64,000 bases of DNA, from NCBI RefSeq assembly GCF_017591425.1, contig NW_024466459.1:9176001-9240000 (forward strand), written 5' to 3'. Numbering within the stretch: position 1 is the stretch's first letter; each line of letters begins with the position of its first letter. Of the stretch, positions 17,808 through 29,800 are shown piece by piece. Source of the DNA: Ochotona curzoniae (taxonomy: Eukaryota; Chordata; Mammalia; Lagomorpha; Ochotonidae). The notes under the pieces were generated by a model that saw only the letters and a list, made by a program, of their open reading frames with translations, was not told the origin of the DNA and ran no database searches. Both the position numbers and the translations under genes were made by a program.

Positions 17808-20800
17808 CTGCAGAGAAGGCAAGGGGGGTCAAGGTCAAGTGGGCCACTCTCTTTCTCTGCAGGTTGGCAGCAGGGTGGGGGAAAAGTAATGGGAGTGAGG
17901 TAACCCTGGCCGGAAGACCTGAGGGGCACTGCAAATGCAGCTGCCCAGGTCTGTTATGCCTGCCTCCCCAACAAGCCAGCAAGCCTTGGTCTGGTTGTAG
18001 GACAAACTGCCTTCTACCTGCAACAGCTGTGCTGGTGGTGGTGGTGGTGGTGGCTGTGGCGTTGGTCGTGGTGCCTTTTTTGGTACCCGTCACAAACTCA
18101 ATCTGGCAGGGAGACAGAAGAGAGTAAGAGCTGTGCAGAGCTGTGAATCCACTTCCTCGTGCCACCCGTGCGCTCCCCGGGACAGGAGCTTGGCACTAAA
18201 CAAAGGAGGCATTGAAAACCAACTCGGCTCGGACGTCGAGGGGAGAGGCGCTTCAGAGGAGCCCCAAGGGGCTTTTTACCACTCTACACGAGCTTTGCAG
18301 GCTTGCACCCCTCCCGGCATCACCAGATTCTGGCACACACATGCCCGGCCCCCCACCCCTGCCGCCCCTCACATGCCCAGAACCGTCTGGCCAGGCCCCT
18401 CCCCTCACACCGAGGAGGCGGTGCCCGCCTGCACAGGGAAAGAGCAGCTCTGGTCCCCAGGTGCTGCAGACACGTCCCTGCAATAAGCCTGGGGTTTGGA
18501 AGGGAGAGGGAAAGAGAGAGAAGGAGACTCAATACAGGGTTATGAAGGAGACGTCCCACGTATCCCCTGGCACCAGCTCCCACACTCCTGGCCCCTAACT
18601 GTCGGGGTTGGGGAGAGGTAGCCAGCTAGCCCAGGCCCTACCACCTGTCTGCCTGGGGCTCAGGGGTATTCTGGGGTTGCAATGCCATGAAGCCACACTA
18701 CAGGCAGGAGGGGTCAGTGTCTTGAGGCCCAGTGTTTCTCTCTGACTGCGGCAATAGGCACAGTGTTCAGAGGATACTTTTCCTTCATGGCCCAACTGAT
18801 GTTGCCAAGAGAACCCAAAAAACACTGGGAAGAAGTGGGGCTCAGGACCCTAAATGAGGGGTCACTGGCCATCAGACAGGGTCCTACAGGAAGGCAGCCA
18901 GGCTGGAGCAAGGCAGGGCCCTGCACTCTCACAGGGCAGCCAGTCAGGCCAGGGCAGGAAGTCACTTTGAAAGAGACCACCTCACTGGCCAACCAGGACT
19001 CTGATCTATGAGGGAGGAGGTGGAAGGAGGTGAGAGAGGGAAGACACAACCATGAGCAGGGCCAAAACAGAAGAGATTCCACACAGGCAGGGATGCTGGC
19101 ACCTGCTCAGGACAGTGGGCACCATGGAGGCTGTGCTGGGCGGTGAAGAGGGGACCGGGGCAGGGAGGCTACACATCGGGGGGCTTGGCCAGCAGGCTCT
19201 CTACAACCCCCACCCGGCATGCCCAGGCACGCCTGTCGCCACCTACTTTGGTTCTCTCCTTCTTGGCCTTTTCCAATTTGTCCATCTCGATCTTCTGGGC
19301 CTTGGCTATAGAGACAGGAAGGTGGTGACTGAGGCAGCCCTGCAGCTCCAGGGCCCCATCCTCTCTGCCACTCCCTGTGCCATGTTCAGTGATCTCAAGG
19401 CTCTCCAATAACCTGGATGAAGTGCGACTCTAAGCCAGTGTGGCACAGGGGCTCAGGAGGGCCTGCAGGGCCCACCTGGGAGGGTCAGCTACACTGAATA
19501 CTGGCCAACCAGTGCCCCGTGGGAATGCAGGCCCTTGGGGGACCACCATTGGCCTGGAAACTGGAACTACTGATTTTTAGTTAGAGTACTGGTAATAACT
19601 TCAAATTAAAATAAGTGAATCAGGTCTCAGCCAGGATCTGGTCCATGGACAGCTGGCTTCACGACCTCTGATTAAGGTCTGGAGCCTTGGCAGGTTTGCT
19701 GGGTCTACCTGACAGATCCTCAAGCCACTGCTGGCCTGGCCCTTCTGCCTACACATCTTCAAGCCTCAGAGAGGCCCTCCCACCCCACTGGCTAGGTCAG
19801 GTAATCCCTCCTGCCTTGCACCACCACAAGCCCATCAGTGTGGGGATCACCAGCTCAAGCATCTGTCCTCTTTGCTGCATTCCAGTCCATGAGATGGGGA
19901 GGGGTTGTCTCCCTTGAGACTATAAGGGTGCTGCTAGCCACTGGACTCTGCCGGACATGAGGAGCCCCAGAGCCGCGTGCTTCCTGGGTAACTGACAGGT
20001 GGCAGGGAGGTTACCTAATGCTTCATAGTAGGAGTCCTCAGACCAGCCATGGGGGTCGAACATATCCTGAAAAAGCAGAGGTCAAAGCTCTGATTAGCAG
20101 GGAATGTCAGGTGACGAGTAACTTCCAACACAAGTCCCTTCCCCTTGAATCTTTCCTGGCCTGGAACCCCTTGCCCATGGTGGGTCAGGGTCTCAGCTGC
20201 CCTCCATGGCCTCCAGCCCCTAGGCAGATGCCCAACTTGGCAACCCCAGCAACAGACCTGAAGGAGCAGCAATCCCAGACCTTGTGTAACTATTCAGGTC
20301 TGTCACTGGCAACTCTAATCAGTTTATTTTAGAAAGGGCATGAGTGAGAGATGGGACTGGCTGTCTTCAGCCACAGTCGCTGTGCCATTGACTGGTTCTG
20401 TGGCAACTCTGGTGGAGCTGGCCCTGGGTCCAGTTATACCCTCCACTTCCAAGTCTCTGCTCAATGGACACACCTTCGGGTAGTTGGTGCCGAGTTCATC
20501 GATGGCGCAGAACTGAATTAGCTTCTCGTAGATGCTGCAAGGAAAACACAGGTACTGAGCAGACACTAAGCTCACATCCCTGGCCGGCGGGGCTGCAGCC
20601 CCCAGGGTTGAAAGTTACTCTGAGACCACTGGGCCCGGCTCAGCTGATTAGAGCAAGTTTTCCAATGAGAGGTCTGAACCTGCCTCTTTCAGCCTCCACC
20701 TTTCCATGAAATGGAAACCTTGGCTGGGGGTTGGGATGAGAACAGGTCCGGCTCAAATGGCCACATGTCCCGTCTTAGCTGGATACCTCTGACCTTCAGT

Positions 20801-23800
20801 CTGCTGGCCGGCTCAAGCCCGCCACACTCAGGCTCATGCAAGGTCCTGCTGTCCCCCACACATGCATCCCTAGTGTCTGTTGTTCATGTACTGCACAGCC
20901 TAGCATGCACACTCTGCTCTGTCCCTCAACACCCTCATCTGTGTGCAACACCAACTTTTCAGAGCTGCAACAAGAACCCAGAGACAGAGGTCACCTAGTC
21001 CAACGTCCTCATCCTAAATTTGGACACTGGGGCCCTGCAGGGTCATGTTTAAGGAGGCTGAAAATCCAGACAGTCTCCCTGGTTCCAGTCTAACACTGTG
21101 GGTTCTTGGTGCACACACAGGTCTCCTTGCTGAATTTGGCCCTGACATGGTAACCCTGGTGGGACTAAGGCAACGTACCATGTCCAACAGGTGGGGCTAA
21201 GGCAGCCCGCTGTGCCCAACAGGCACTCAGAGTGGTGAGGAGTCTGGATGAGGCCTGAGCGTGACTCAGCCGAGTCCGTTGTCCCCTACCGCCTCTGACA
21301 GTAACGACTCAGACATCTCCAGCAGCACACAGCACACTGACCTGGGATTCCGGAATTCTTTCTTCCTCTGGATAATGTAGTTCATATCCATTCCCTCCTT
21401 TATCTTTCGCTCATAAAGCTTCTGGATCTTGTCCTGTGGAAAAGAACAAAAGCACAGGTTCTAGAAGCCTGGCCCCTCCCAACCCTGGTCTGGAGTTGTG
21501 GGGGCTGGGAGAGTATGAGCAGGTTGACACTCAAGACCCCCTCCTCCCCAAAGCCTGACTCCAGCCACATTCTTTCTCCACAGGGCCTCTGTCCAGAGCT
21601 GTGCCCAAGTCATACACCCAGACCAGCCTGCTTGAGCTGGCCTTTCTTTAGATGACTAAGGAACATGGCAGGGGGGCCATGGAGGAGATAACGCACAAAT
21701 TGCTGACTGGTTCATCAGCCCTGAATCACAGTCTGTGGTGTTGAGGCTGGCGTGTAGGTACACAATTCTGGCTTTCCGTACAAGGAGAGGCCTCGCACCA
21801 TGAGTCACAGGGACCTGGGAGGGCTGTGTCCTATAGGTGGGGCCAGAAGAGAGTTTTTGGGACCTGGCTCACAAACAGCCAGTTCTGGCCAGTTTATCTA
21901 GGGTTACGTGCTCACCTCCATCAAAACAACTCCTCCAGAAACTGGTCCTGACTTTGATGTTAAGCAGCAGAGCCACATCTGTCAGGGATCCAGGCCTGCC
22001 TTCGGCCAGTGACAGGTGTCTTCAGGAAGAAGCCTGCCCACTCAGACACCACACCTCCCAGGAGGTGGCTCAGTGCTGCTTAGGACAGGTGAAGAGGCCC
22101 AACTCTGAGGATGCAGCCTCACCCAGGAAGGCAGGCACTGGCTAAGATGAATATCTGCCTGTAAACTAAAATAAAGATTCTCAAAAAAGAAAACATTGTG
22201 AGAAAAGGCAGGTGTGGGGCCTGCACAGTGGTTATAACAGGCTAACTCCCAATGTGCCAGCACTGGCAGCTGAATGGGAGCTGGTTTATAAGCTGGCTGC
22301 TCCACTTCCCAGCTTATAGCCTGGGAAGGCAGTGGAGGATGGCTCAAATCCTTGGACCCCTATACCCATGTGGGAGACCTGGAAGAAGCTCCTGAATCCC
22401 AGCTACTGGCACTGTAGCCATTTGAGGGTTGAACCAGTGTATGGAAGATCTCTCTCTCTCTGCAGTTCTGACTTTCCAAGTAACATTAAATCTTAAAGAA
22501 AGAAAAAAAAAGGGGCGGATGAGTGGGTGAGTCTGAGGTGGCACGAGACACCTTTACAGAAAAGTGCAGTGGAGGCCACCTCTACCCAGGCCTCTGAAAG
22601 CCTGAGGTGCAAGGAGAGGTCTGCATGCATGCAGCTAATGACAGGCCAGAGAAGCTGAGAGCGCCAGCCTGCTCTTCTTGGAGGGTGACAGCACCTGCCC
22701 TGTGTCCTGCACATGACGAGGCTCTGGCTCCTGGGTCATCAGGGCAGCCTGCCATCTCAGGGGAACCATAGGTTTGCCCAAATCTCATGGCTTCTACTAC
22801 AACAAGGGCCTGAAAAGGTGCAGCCTGCACCTGGGCTGAGCAGCAGGCTGCCTCTGCTGTTCTTACAGGCTGCAGCACGCTGTCTAGCTCAGAGGGTGCC
22901 ATGTTCCGGGGGGCAGTGGAGGACAGACAACTCAGTGAAAGGAGAGCCTCTGGAAAAGGTGGAGCATCTGAGTGGGCCTGCAACTCTGACCCATCTTCCC
23001 CTGGGTGGCCGCAGCCCTCAGCTGCAGGCCCCACTTGGCATCCATCGGACAGGGTGGTGCCAGAGGCCTCCAGGGAGGGCCTGCTCTCCAGGAAGTGACT
23101 GCACCAACAAATCTAAACCCTCAGGGGTGGTTGTCTGCGCTGTTGTCAGGCAAGGGATGATGACTCAGCAGTGGAGGACCAGGAGGGCAGGTGCTGCACA
23201 CACACAAATGCTTGTGGTTCTACCCTTTTACAGCTAGACGATTCCTCGGGGTCTTGGCAAGCTTCTCCTGGGAAGTTCCCACTGACCGGTGGGACAGCAG
23301 AGGAAATGCCTGTTATCCCGTGCCTGAGCTTGGGCCTCGGAGGGCCAGCGGGGCATAGGGCCACGAGGCGACAGGCAGGAGCAGTAGTGGGTACATGGTC
23401 CCCAAAACGAGAAGGTACCAGATGGCTGTGTCCTCCTCACTTGGTTGTTTCCTACAGAAGCCTGCTTCTCTGCCCTGCCTTGGGCTCTTAAAATTCAAAG
23501 AGCGGACACCCAGCCCAGGCCACCGTGTCTCAGGGACGACTGCAGGCCTTGGGCTTACCTGTAAGTGGTTTGAGCATCGGCCAGGGGGTTCGGGCGGGAT
23601 CTTGATCTCATCAGGTGACATGTTCCGTACCCTTTCAGAAAAGGAAGCTGGGAAAAGAACAGAGGGGACAATCCTGAAAGTGGGGAGTGAGGACAGGGAC
23701 AGACATAAAAAAAAAAACAGAAAACATTCACGGGGGCCTGGCATGGTAGCCTAGCAGTTAAAGTCCTCGCCCTGCACATACCAGGATCCCATATGGGTGT

Positions 23801-26800
23801 CAGTTCTAATCCTGGCGGTTCTGCTTCCCATCCAGCTCCCTGCTTGTGGCCTGGGAAAGCAATGGAGGATGAACCAAACACTTGGGACCCTACATCCATG
23901 TGGGAGACCCTGAAGAGGTTCCTGGCTTCGGATTGGCACAGCTCTGGCGATTGCGGCCGCTTGGGGAGTGAATAAATGGATGGAAGATCTTCCTCTCTGT
24001 CTCTCTTACTCTCTGTATATCTGACTTTCCAATAAAAATAAAGTAAATCTTAAAACAAACAAACAAGCAAAAAATACATGTAAGATACTTTCTGGGAAGA
24101 ATAAAAGCTGCACAAGCAGTACAATGGGTTCAGGTGTGGCCTCTCCTCTAGGGTCACCTAGAGCCAGGGTCAAATGGCCAAGCAAGCCACGGGCGACTTG
24201 GGGATCAGGCATTTGGGTGCAGGGTGAGTACCACAAGCTATCCAGTCCCAGGGGCTAGCCTTCAGGGAAGGAACACTGTCCACCCTCCCGTAGGTGCCCA
24301 CAATGCACTGGGGTGGGGCTGCAAGAGCTGCCTCATGCCCCCTTTGTGTTCTTTTTAGGCTGGCCTGTCTACTCAGAGCTCAGAGAACCCTAGTCTGAGT
24401 CCCAAAGCATCTAAAATGGCCTTGTTCATAAATGAGAAGTTAATCATTCACCCATTGGTTACTACTTCAGGGTCTTAAAATAAAACAAAACAACAACAAC
24501 AACAAAAAAACCTGATCAAGCCCTGCCTTGGCCCACCTCATTCTTGGGAACAATAGCCTGATTCTGATGTGAAGAATCCAAACTCCCAGGAAGAACTTCT
24601 GCAGGGACTTGCCACTGCCCAGCGGGCCTCACACTCCCCACTCTCTTATCCACAGCCCCCGGCCACCCTGGCGACTGCACAACCCTGCTGCAGATCACTC
24701 AGACAATGCACCACTTGTTGCAAGACTCTGTGCTCTTGAAAACATTCTCTCATGAAAGGGACCTTACAATGAGCCACCAGCAGGCAGGGCTGGGTGGGAA
24801 AGAATGAGCAACCACCACTGATGACAACAAGGACCTCCTGGGAGCCTACTGTGTGCAGATGCACACTGACCCAGCAGCCCTGGGACTGCCAGGGCTGGCC
24901 TAGCACAGCCTTCCCCACCTCCTGCTCCCGTCCTTAGCCTGGGTTAATGTTTTCTTAGCAGATAAGGGACATTGATCTCTCCTGTAGAGAACACAGTGCT
25001 GAAGAGTGCTGGGGCAAGATCTGCCAGATCAGCTGCTGTGGTCCCAGCCGGCACACACAGGAAACACACTGAGGCCAGGGGTCAAGTGCAGCGCAGTCAC
25101 AGCCCTGTATGTAGGATGCACTGCTGTCACTGGATTCTCCCTGGATGTGTCCCAACTACAGAGCACTGACCCACCATTTCAGGGAGGCGGGCGGCAAGAA
25201 GGCAGAGACCAGGTGACAGGTCCTGTGGCGGAGGCCACATGCCAGTGCAGCCAAGGCTAGTTCCACCAGGGGACTGAGGGCTGCTGTGCCTGGCACTGTA
25301 CTTCCGTCTCTCGACTCCTCCAGCACCTGGCCCCCATCCTCTTCCCAGTCAGTCTTGGGACCCCCTGGGACAGGGGAAGCTTTAGGCCTGAGCTCCAGTA
25401 GGCTGCAGAGGCCGGCTGAGCAGTGTCAGCAAGAGAGTCGGTCCTTTCACTTCATGAGCACGAGCAACCAGCCCAGAGCTCTTCTTGTTTTAACTACTGG
25501 GCACTGGGCACATGAGAATGGGATGTGAGAATGGACATGTGCATGAAACATGAGTGCCCTTTGACATCTGCCAGGAAGGTTTTTAGGAAAAACAGGGTGG
25601 GACAGTGTTGTCACAGCAACCAGCCACATTCCTGGGGTTCTGATAGTAAACAGGAGGGTGGGGAGGAAGAAACCTCTCTTGAACTGGCTAGGAACAGAAT
25701 TCCTAAGCAGCGACTGGCCAACAAAGGGACACATGCAGGAAAGCTAAGTGAGTGCTCACACAGGAGCAGGCCTTCAGCGCTCTCTCCCCCAGATCCCAGT
25801 CATCAGCCCACGGATCCAGCCCCAGGCGCTCAGATCCTAAAGCCACTTCCACAGGAGGACATACGCGGAGGCAAAAATACTGAGTCCAGCTGCTGCCTGT
25901 TTTGGGGGCGGTCCTAGAGGAGAAGTCTGCTGCCAGCAGGAGTCTACCTGCGCATATCCAAATCAGATACACCCAGTGTCCAGAGGCAGCGGAGCAGGAG
26001 CAGCCATTAGGGATTTATGGGTGGCACACAGCGAGCAGAGGGAGCAGGCGGGGTTTCAGGAAGCCTCGAGGATGCTGTGAGATTGTCTTCAGCTCAGAGG
26101 GTGACATGAAAGCCACTGCCCGGCCCCACCCAAGCCACTGTCTCAGTGCCCTGGGGGCAGGGACAGGGCAGAGTACGTGCTCAGCTCCGTGGGCACTGAG
26201 CACTGGGTGCAGACACCTAAGAGCTGACTCGCCCTGGGAAAACCAGGGCGTCCACACATACGCAACACTTTCCACACCAGGTAAATGCTGCTTGTGGTCT
26301 AGGAAAACAGCATAAGATACCTCAAGTGCTTGGGACCCTGCATCATGTGCAATACCGGAAAGAAGTTCCTGGCTTCCGCTTTCAGAGTGGCTTAATTTCG
26401 GCCATTGTGGCCATTTAGGGAGCGAAACAGCAGATGGAAGATCTTTCTGTCTCTCCTCTCTGGAAATCTGCCTTTCCAATAAAAATAAATCTAAAACAAA
26501 TAAACAAAAAAACCCACATCTATACCCTTCCTGAGTGAAAACGAACTATTATTCAGGACCAAAAAGCACAATAGGTATGTTTAACAATAAGAACACATCT
26601 CAAAAGCATTATGGCATTATGCTAAGTGAAAGAGGTCCCTAAGAAACTCCCGGCATTTGTACGGCGGTTTCCTAGGCCCTGGGAAGACATCAGGCAGTGT
26701 CTGGACGGTCTGGCTGTCACAGCTAGGAAGGAAGAGCGGCCTTCCAGCACTACTGAGTGCAAGAAGATGGGGACGGGCTCCCTAGCCTGCAGTGCCCAGA

Positions 26801-29800
26801 CAGTCCCCCTGCCACCTGGCAGATACCCCAACAGTGCCAAGGTTCAAAGGTCTTGATTGACATGGAATTCCTTCAGCAGGCAAAGCCATGTGAAGACGGC
26901 CTGAGGCAGAGAGGACACTATAGGACGTGGTGCAAGGGAACATTCTGGAGGAATCCAGGTGTTACGTATCATGACTGTAGGGGGTGGCACAGTGTGTGTG
27001 CTCCACAACCATTCAAACTATTAAAATCTGTCACAATGATGGTGCACTGTGAAAAATGGTGTATCTGGCCTTACTGGAGCAGAATGACTGTTCAGAGCAG
27101 TGTGGAGAAGGTGGTTGCCAAGCTGGCTGTGGCAGAAGCCGGGAGCCGAGCCGGCCACTACCTGTACACATGCCAGCACTCTGCCAACACCACGTGGTAG
27201 AGCTGTTCTCCAACTCCCAGCCCTGCTGTTTCTCAGCATGACTCCACTTGAGAGTGTGGATGCTTGTGCTCAAGGCTGGAGGGACATCCTGGCTCTTCCA
27301 GCCTTGAAGGAGCCAAACGCCAGCCCCTGGGAACCCTCAGTAACCCAGCCGAACCCTGCTCAGGGGCTGGACCGCTTAGAGACTCACATTTCAGCCCATG
27401 CCTTCCTCAGAACACAGCAACGAAGCAATTTCTAGCTCTTTCTGTTAGGGAAGGACAGATGGGCTCCTGTCTCCCACCCCTGGCAGGAGGACCCCTGGAG
27501 GGCACATCTGCAGGTCCAGGCCCTGGCCTCTGAACTCAGGATGGTAGAGTGGCTGGGTTGCAAACACCCAAGACTGGGTTCTGAGGCCAGAGATACGGCA
27601 CAGGAGCCTGCTCTGGGGAGAAGAGGGGAACGGGCAGAACACACTGGGGATGGTTGAGAGAAAGGGATTTGACCAACCCTGCTGTAAGGTATGGACCCAG
27701 ACAAAGGCCCCCGCAGACTGCAGGAGGTGAGGGGCTTTCTAGAAGGGTTAAGAGGATGGAGTTGGCACAGGACTTGGATGACGGGTGCTGTTTTCTAGAA
27801 ACAGCTTGCTTCTTGCTAGGCACAAAGGGCCCCAGAAGCCAAGGCTATGAGGCATGAGCCTGCCTAGGCAGAGCACAGTGCCAGCACAGCCCACATGACG
27901 ACTCCCTGACTACCAGAATATGCCAAGGGTTGGGGGGCGACTCCAACACAGGCTAGGACACAAGGGGAAGCAGAGGTCAAGAGGAGGTCCCAACTAAGCG
28001 GAGCCCTGATTTCCCTCTTGACGAGGCTGGCAACTGAATGAAACACAACACAACACAACACAACACAACACAACACAACACAACACAACACAACACAACA
28101 CAACACACTATGAATGCGATTTTCAAAGAAGAATTGTTCCCTGGCAGTCTCACCCAGCGACTAAGAAAGGCCAAAGGGCCTGAGAGGGCATATGAAGGGA
28201 CATGAAGTCCCATGGAGCGGTATGCCTGGCCTCGGGCCCCTCTGGGTACTTACCAACTAGTTCCTGGGGGTCTCGCTTTTCTACTTCCGCGTTATCCTAC
28301 AAAAGAGAAGTGGAAACACCTGGCGGTCAGAGCTGGGTTCTGGAGCCATGGCTGCTCTCTTTGCTGAGACACTCAGGAGCACTGAGGAAGGAGAAAGGGT
28401 AAAGGATGGCCAGCAACATGTGGGGCCTCTGGCAGCTCCCCCAGTCCCACAGCAGCAGGAGTGCTCATGCCTGCAGCAGGGACCAGCACCCAGCAACGTG
28501 AGAACACACACCAGCGAGCCAAGCCTGCTCTCTGCACATGCTCACCTGGGTCTGAGGAAGCTTTTTGAAACACAGTGCAGTGCCCAGGCACCACCGCCTC
28601 AACTGCACACACAGGGGAAGCAAGGCAGATCCATGTCTAATACACAACTAAGAAACACAAAATATTAGCTGCTCCTCCAAGTTTTCTTGGTATTAACTTA
28701 AGCAAAAAAGGAAAACTTGAGCATAAGGAGAAAGGGGCAGCTTGTAGAATCCCAGAGCCAGCATGTGGCACACCTCAGACCAAGCGAGGCCTGGGGAAGG
28801 TCCGGGTTGGCTGCTCCCTAGCTCCCAGCTCTTTCCACTGCCTTACACTCTCCGTAAAGAGAAACTTTCTCTGACCCTTCATGCACACACTGTCCTACAA
28901 CAATCGCTTCCACACACCCTCCAGAAATCTGAAGCTAAGACTTCGCAACACACAGCTTCTGTATTTCACTGCTCCAAAGCAAACACTTCATCGAACCCAA
29001 ATCAGTGTGGAGGGTCACAATCTAGACCTGCATCCCAGGCTCTGGCACTGCAGGGAGGGAGGCCTGCCTTTGCCACCATGTCCTAGGAATTACCCGGCAA
29101 GCAGAGCTGCTCTTGTCATTGCTCCACTGCCCACATCCAGTTAGACCGTGCGCACCAGGCACACTGAGGACTACAGGTCAAACAATGGGTGTCCCAGCCA
29201 GCTGCCAGTTCTCATTCTTTCCCTGTGGTTAGAGAAGGACAAGAGAAGAGACGGCCAATTCTACAGCAAGCCCAGCCCTGGAATGCAGCCTCCACTTGGA
29301 AGCAAAGCTGTGAGGAAGGCCCACTGTAGACCAGTGGCTCTCAGGCCCCAAAAGACCTTCCTGATTCCAAAGCAGCCCAAACCCTCGTCTCCTGAATGCT
29401 GCAGCTATTCCTTTAACCTGGAGGGAACAATGTCCACACCAGGCTGCCAAGCAATTCATCTCTTCTAGCCACTGCTCCCTGTCAAGCAGATGGACAGAGA
29501 GGAGGCAGGGAAAAGAAGGGAGGAGGCCTGGATGACTGCCAATGAAAGTCAAGGCTGGAGTCATCAATCAATTGCTCTAAAGAGAGCACCAGTCTCTTGG
29601 AGGGCCCACAACAACCTCTTTGTAGCAGTGACTGTGAAGAAATAAGCATCAAAGAATGCGTCGGTCACACAATATGGGGCTGTAAATTTCCCGAAATCTT
29701 TCTGGGCGCCAACTGTGGGAAAGCACCCCGGCAGCTGGCTGCTCAGGGCTGGGGTTGGGGGCTGGTAGGCACTCCTCTTCTCCAAGGTCCTGTACTGCAC

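Noticed and set aside
20985..21070. MIR-like or related old repeat
   Set aside because: CCTAGTCCAACGTCCTCATC and the following bases resemble a common old repeat, but the match is too short to assign.
28042..28106. Regular repeat as a CRISPR array
   Set aside because: It is a 5-base microsatellite without spacers in a mammalian intron.
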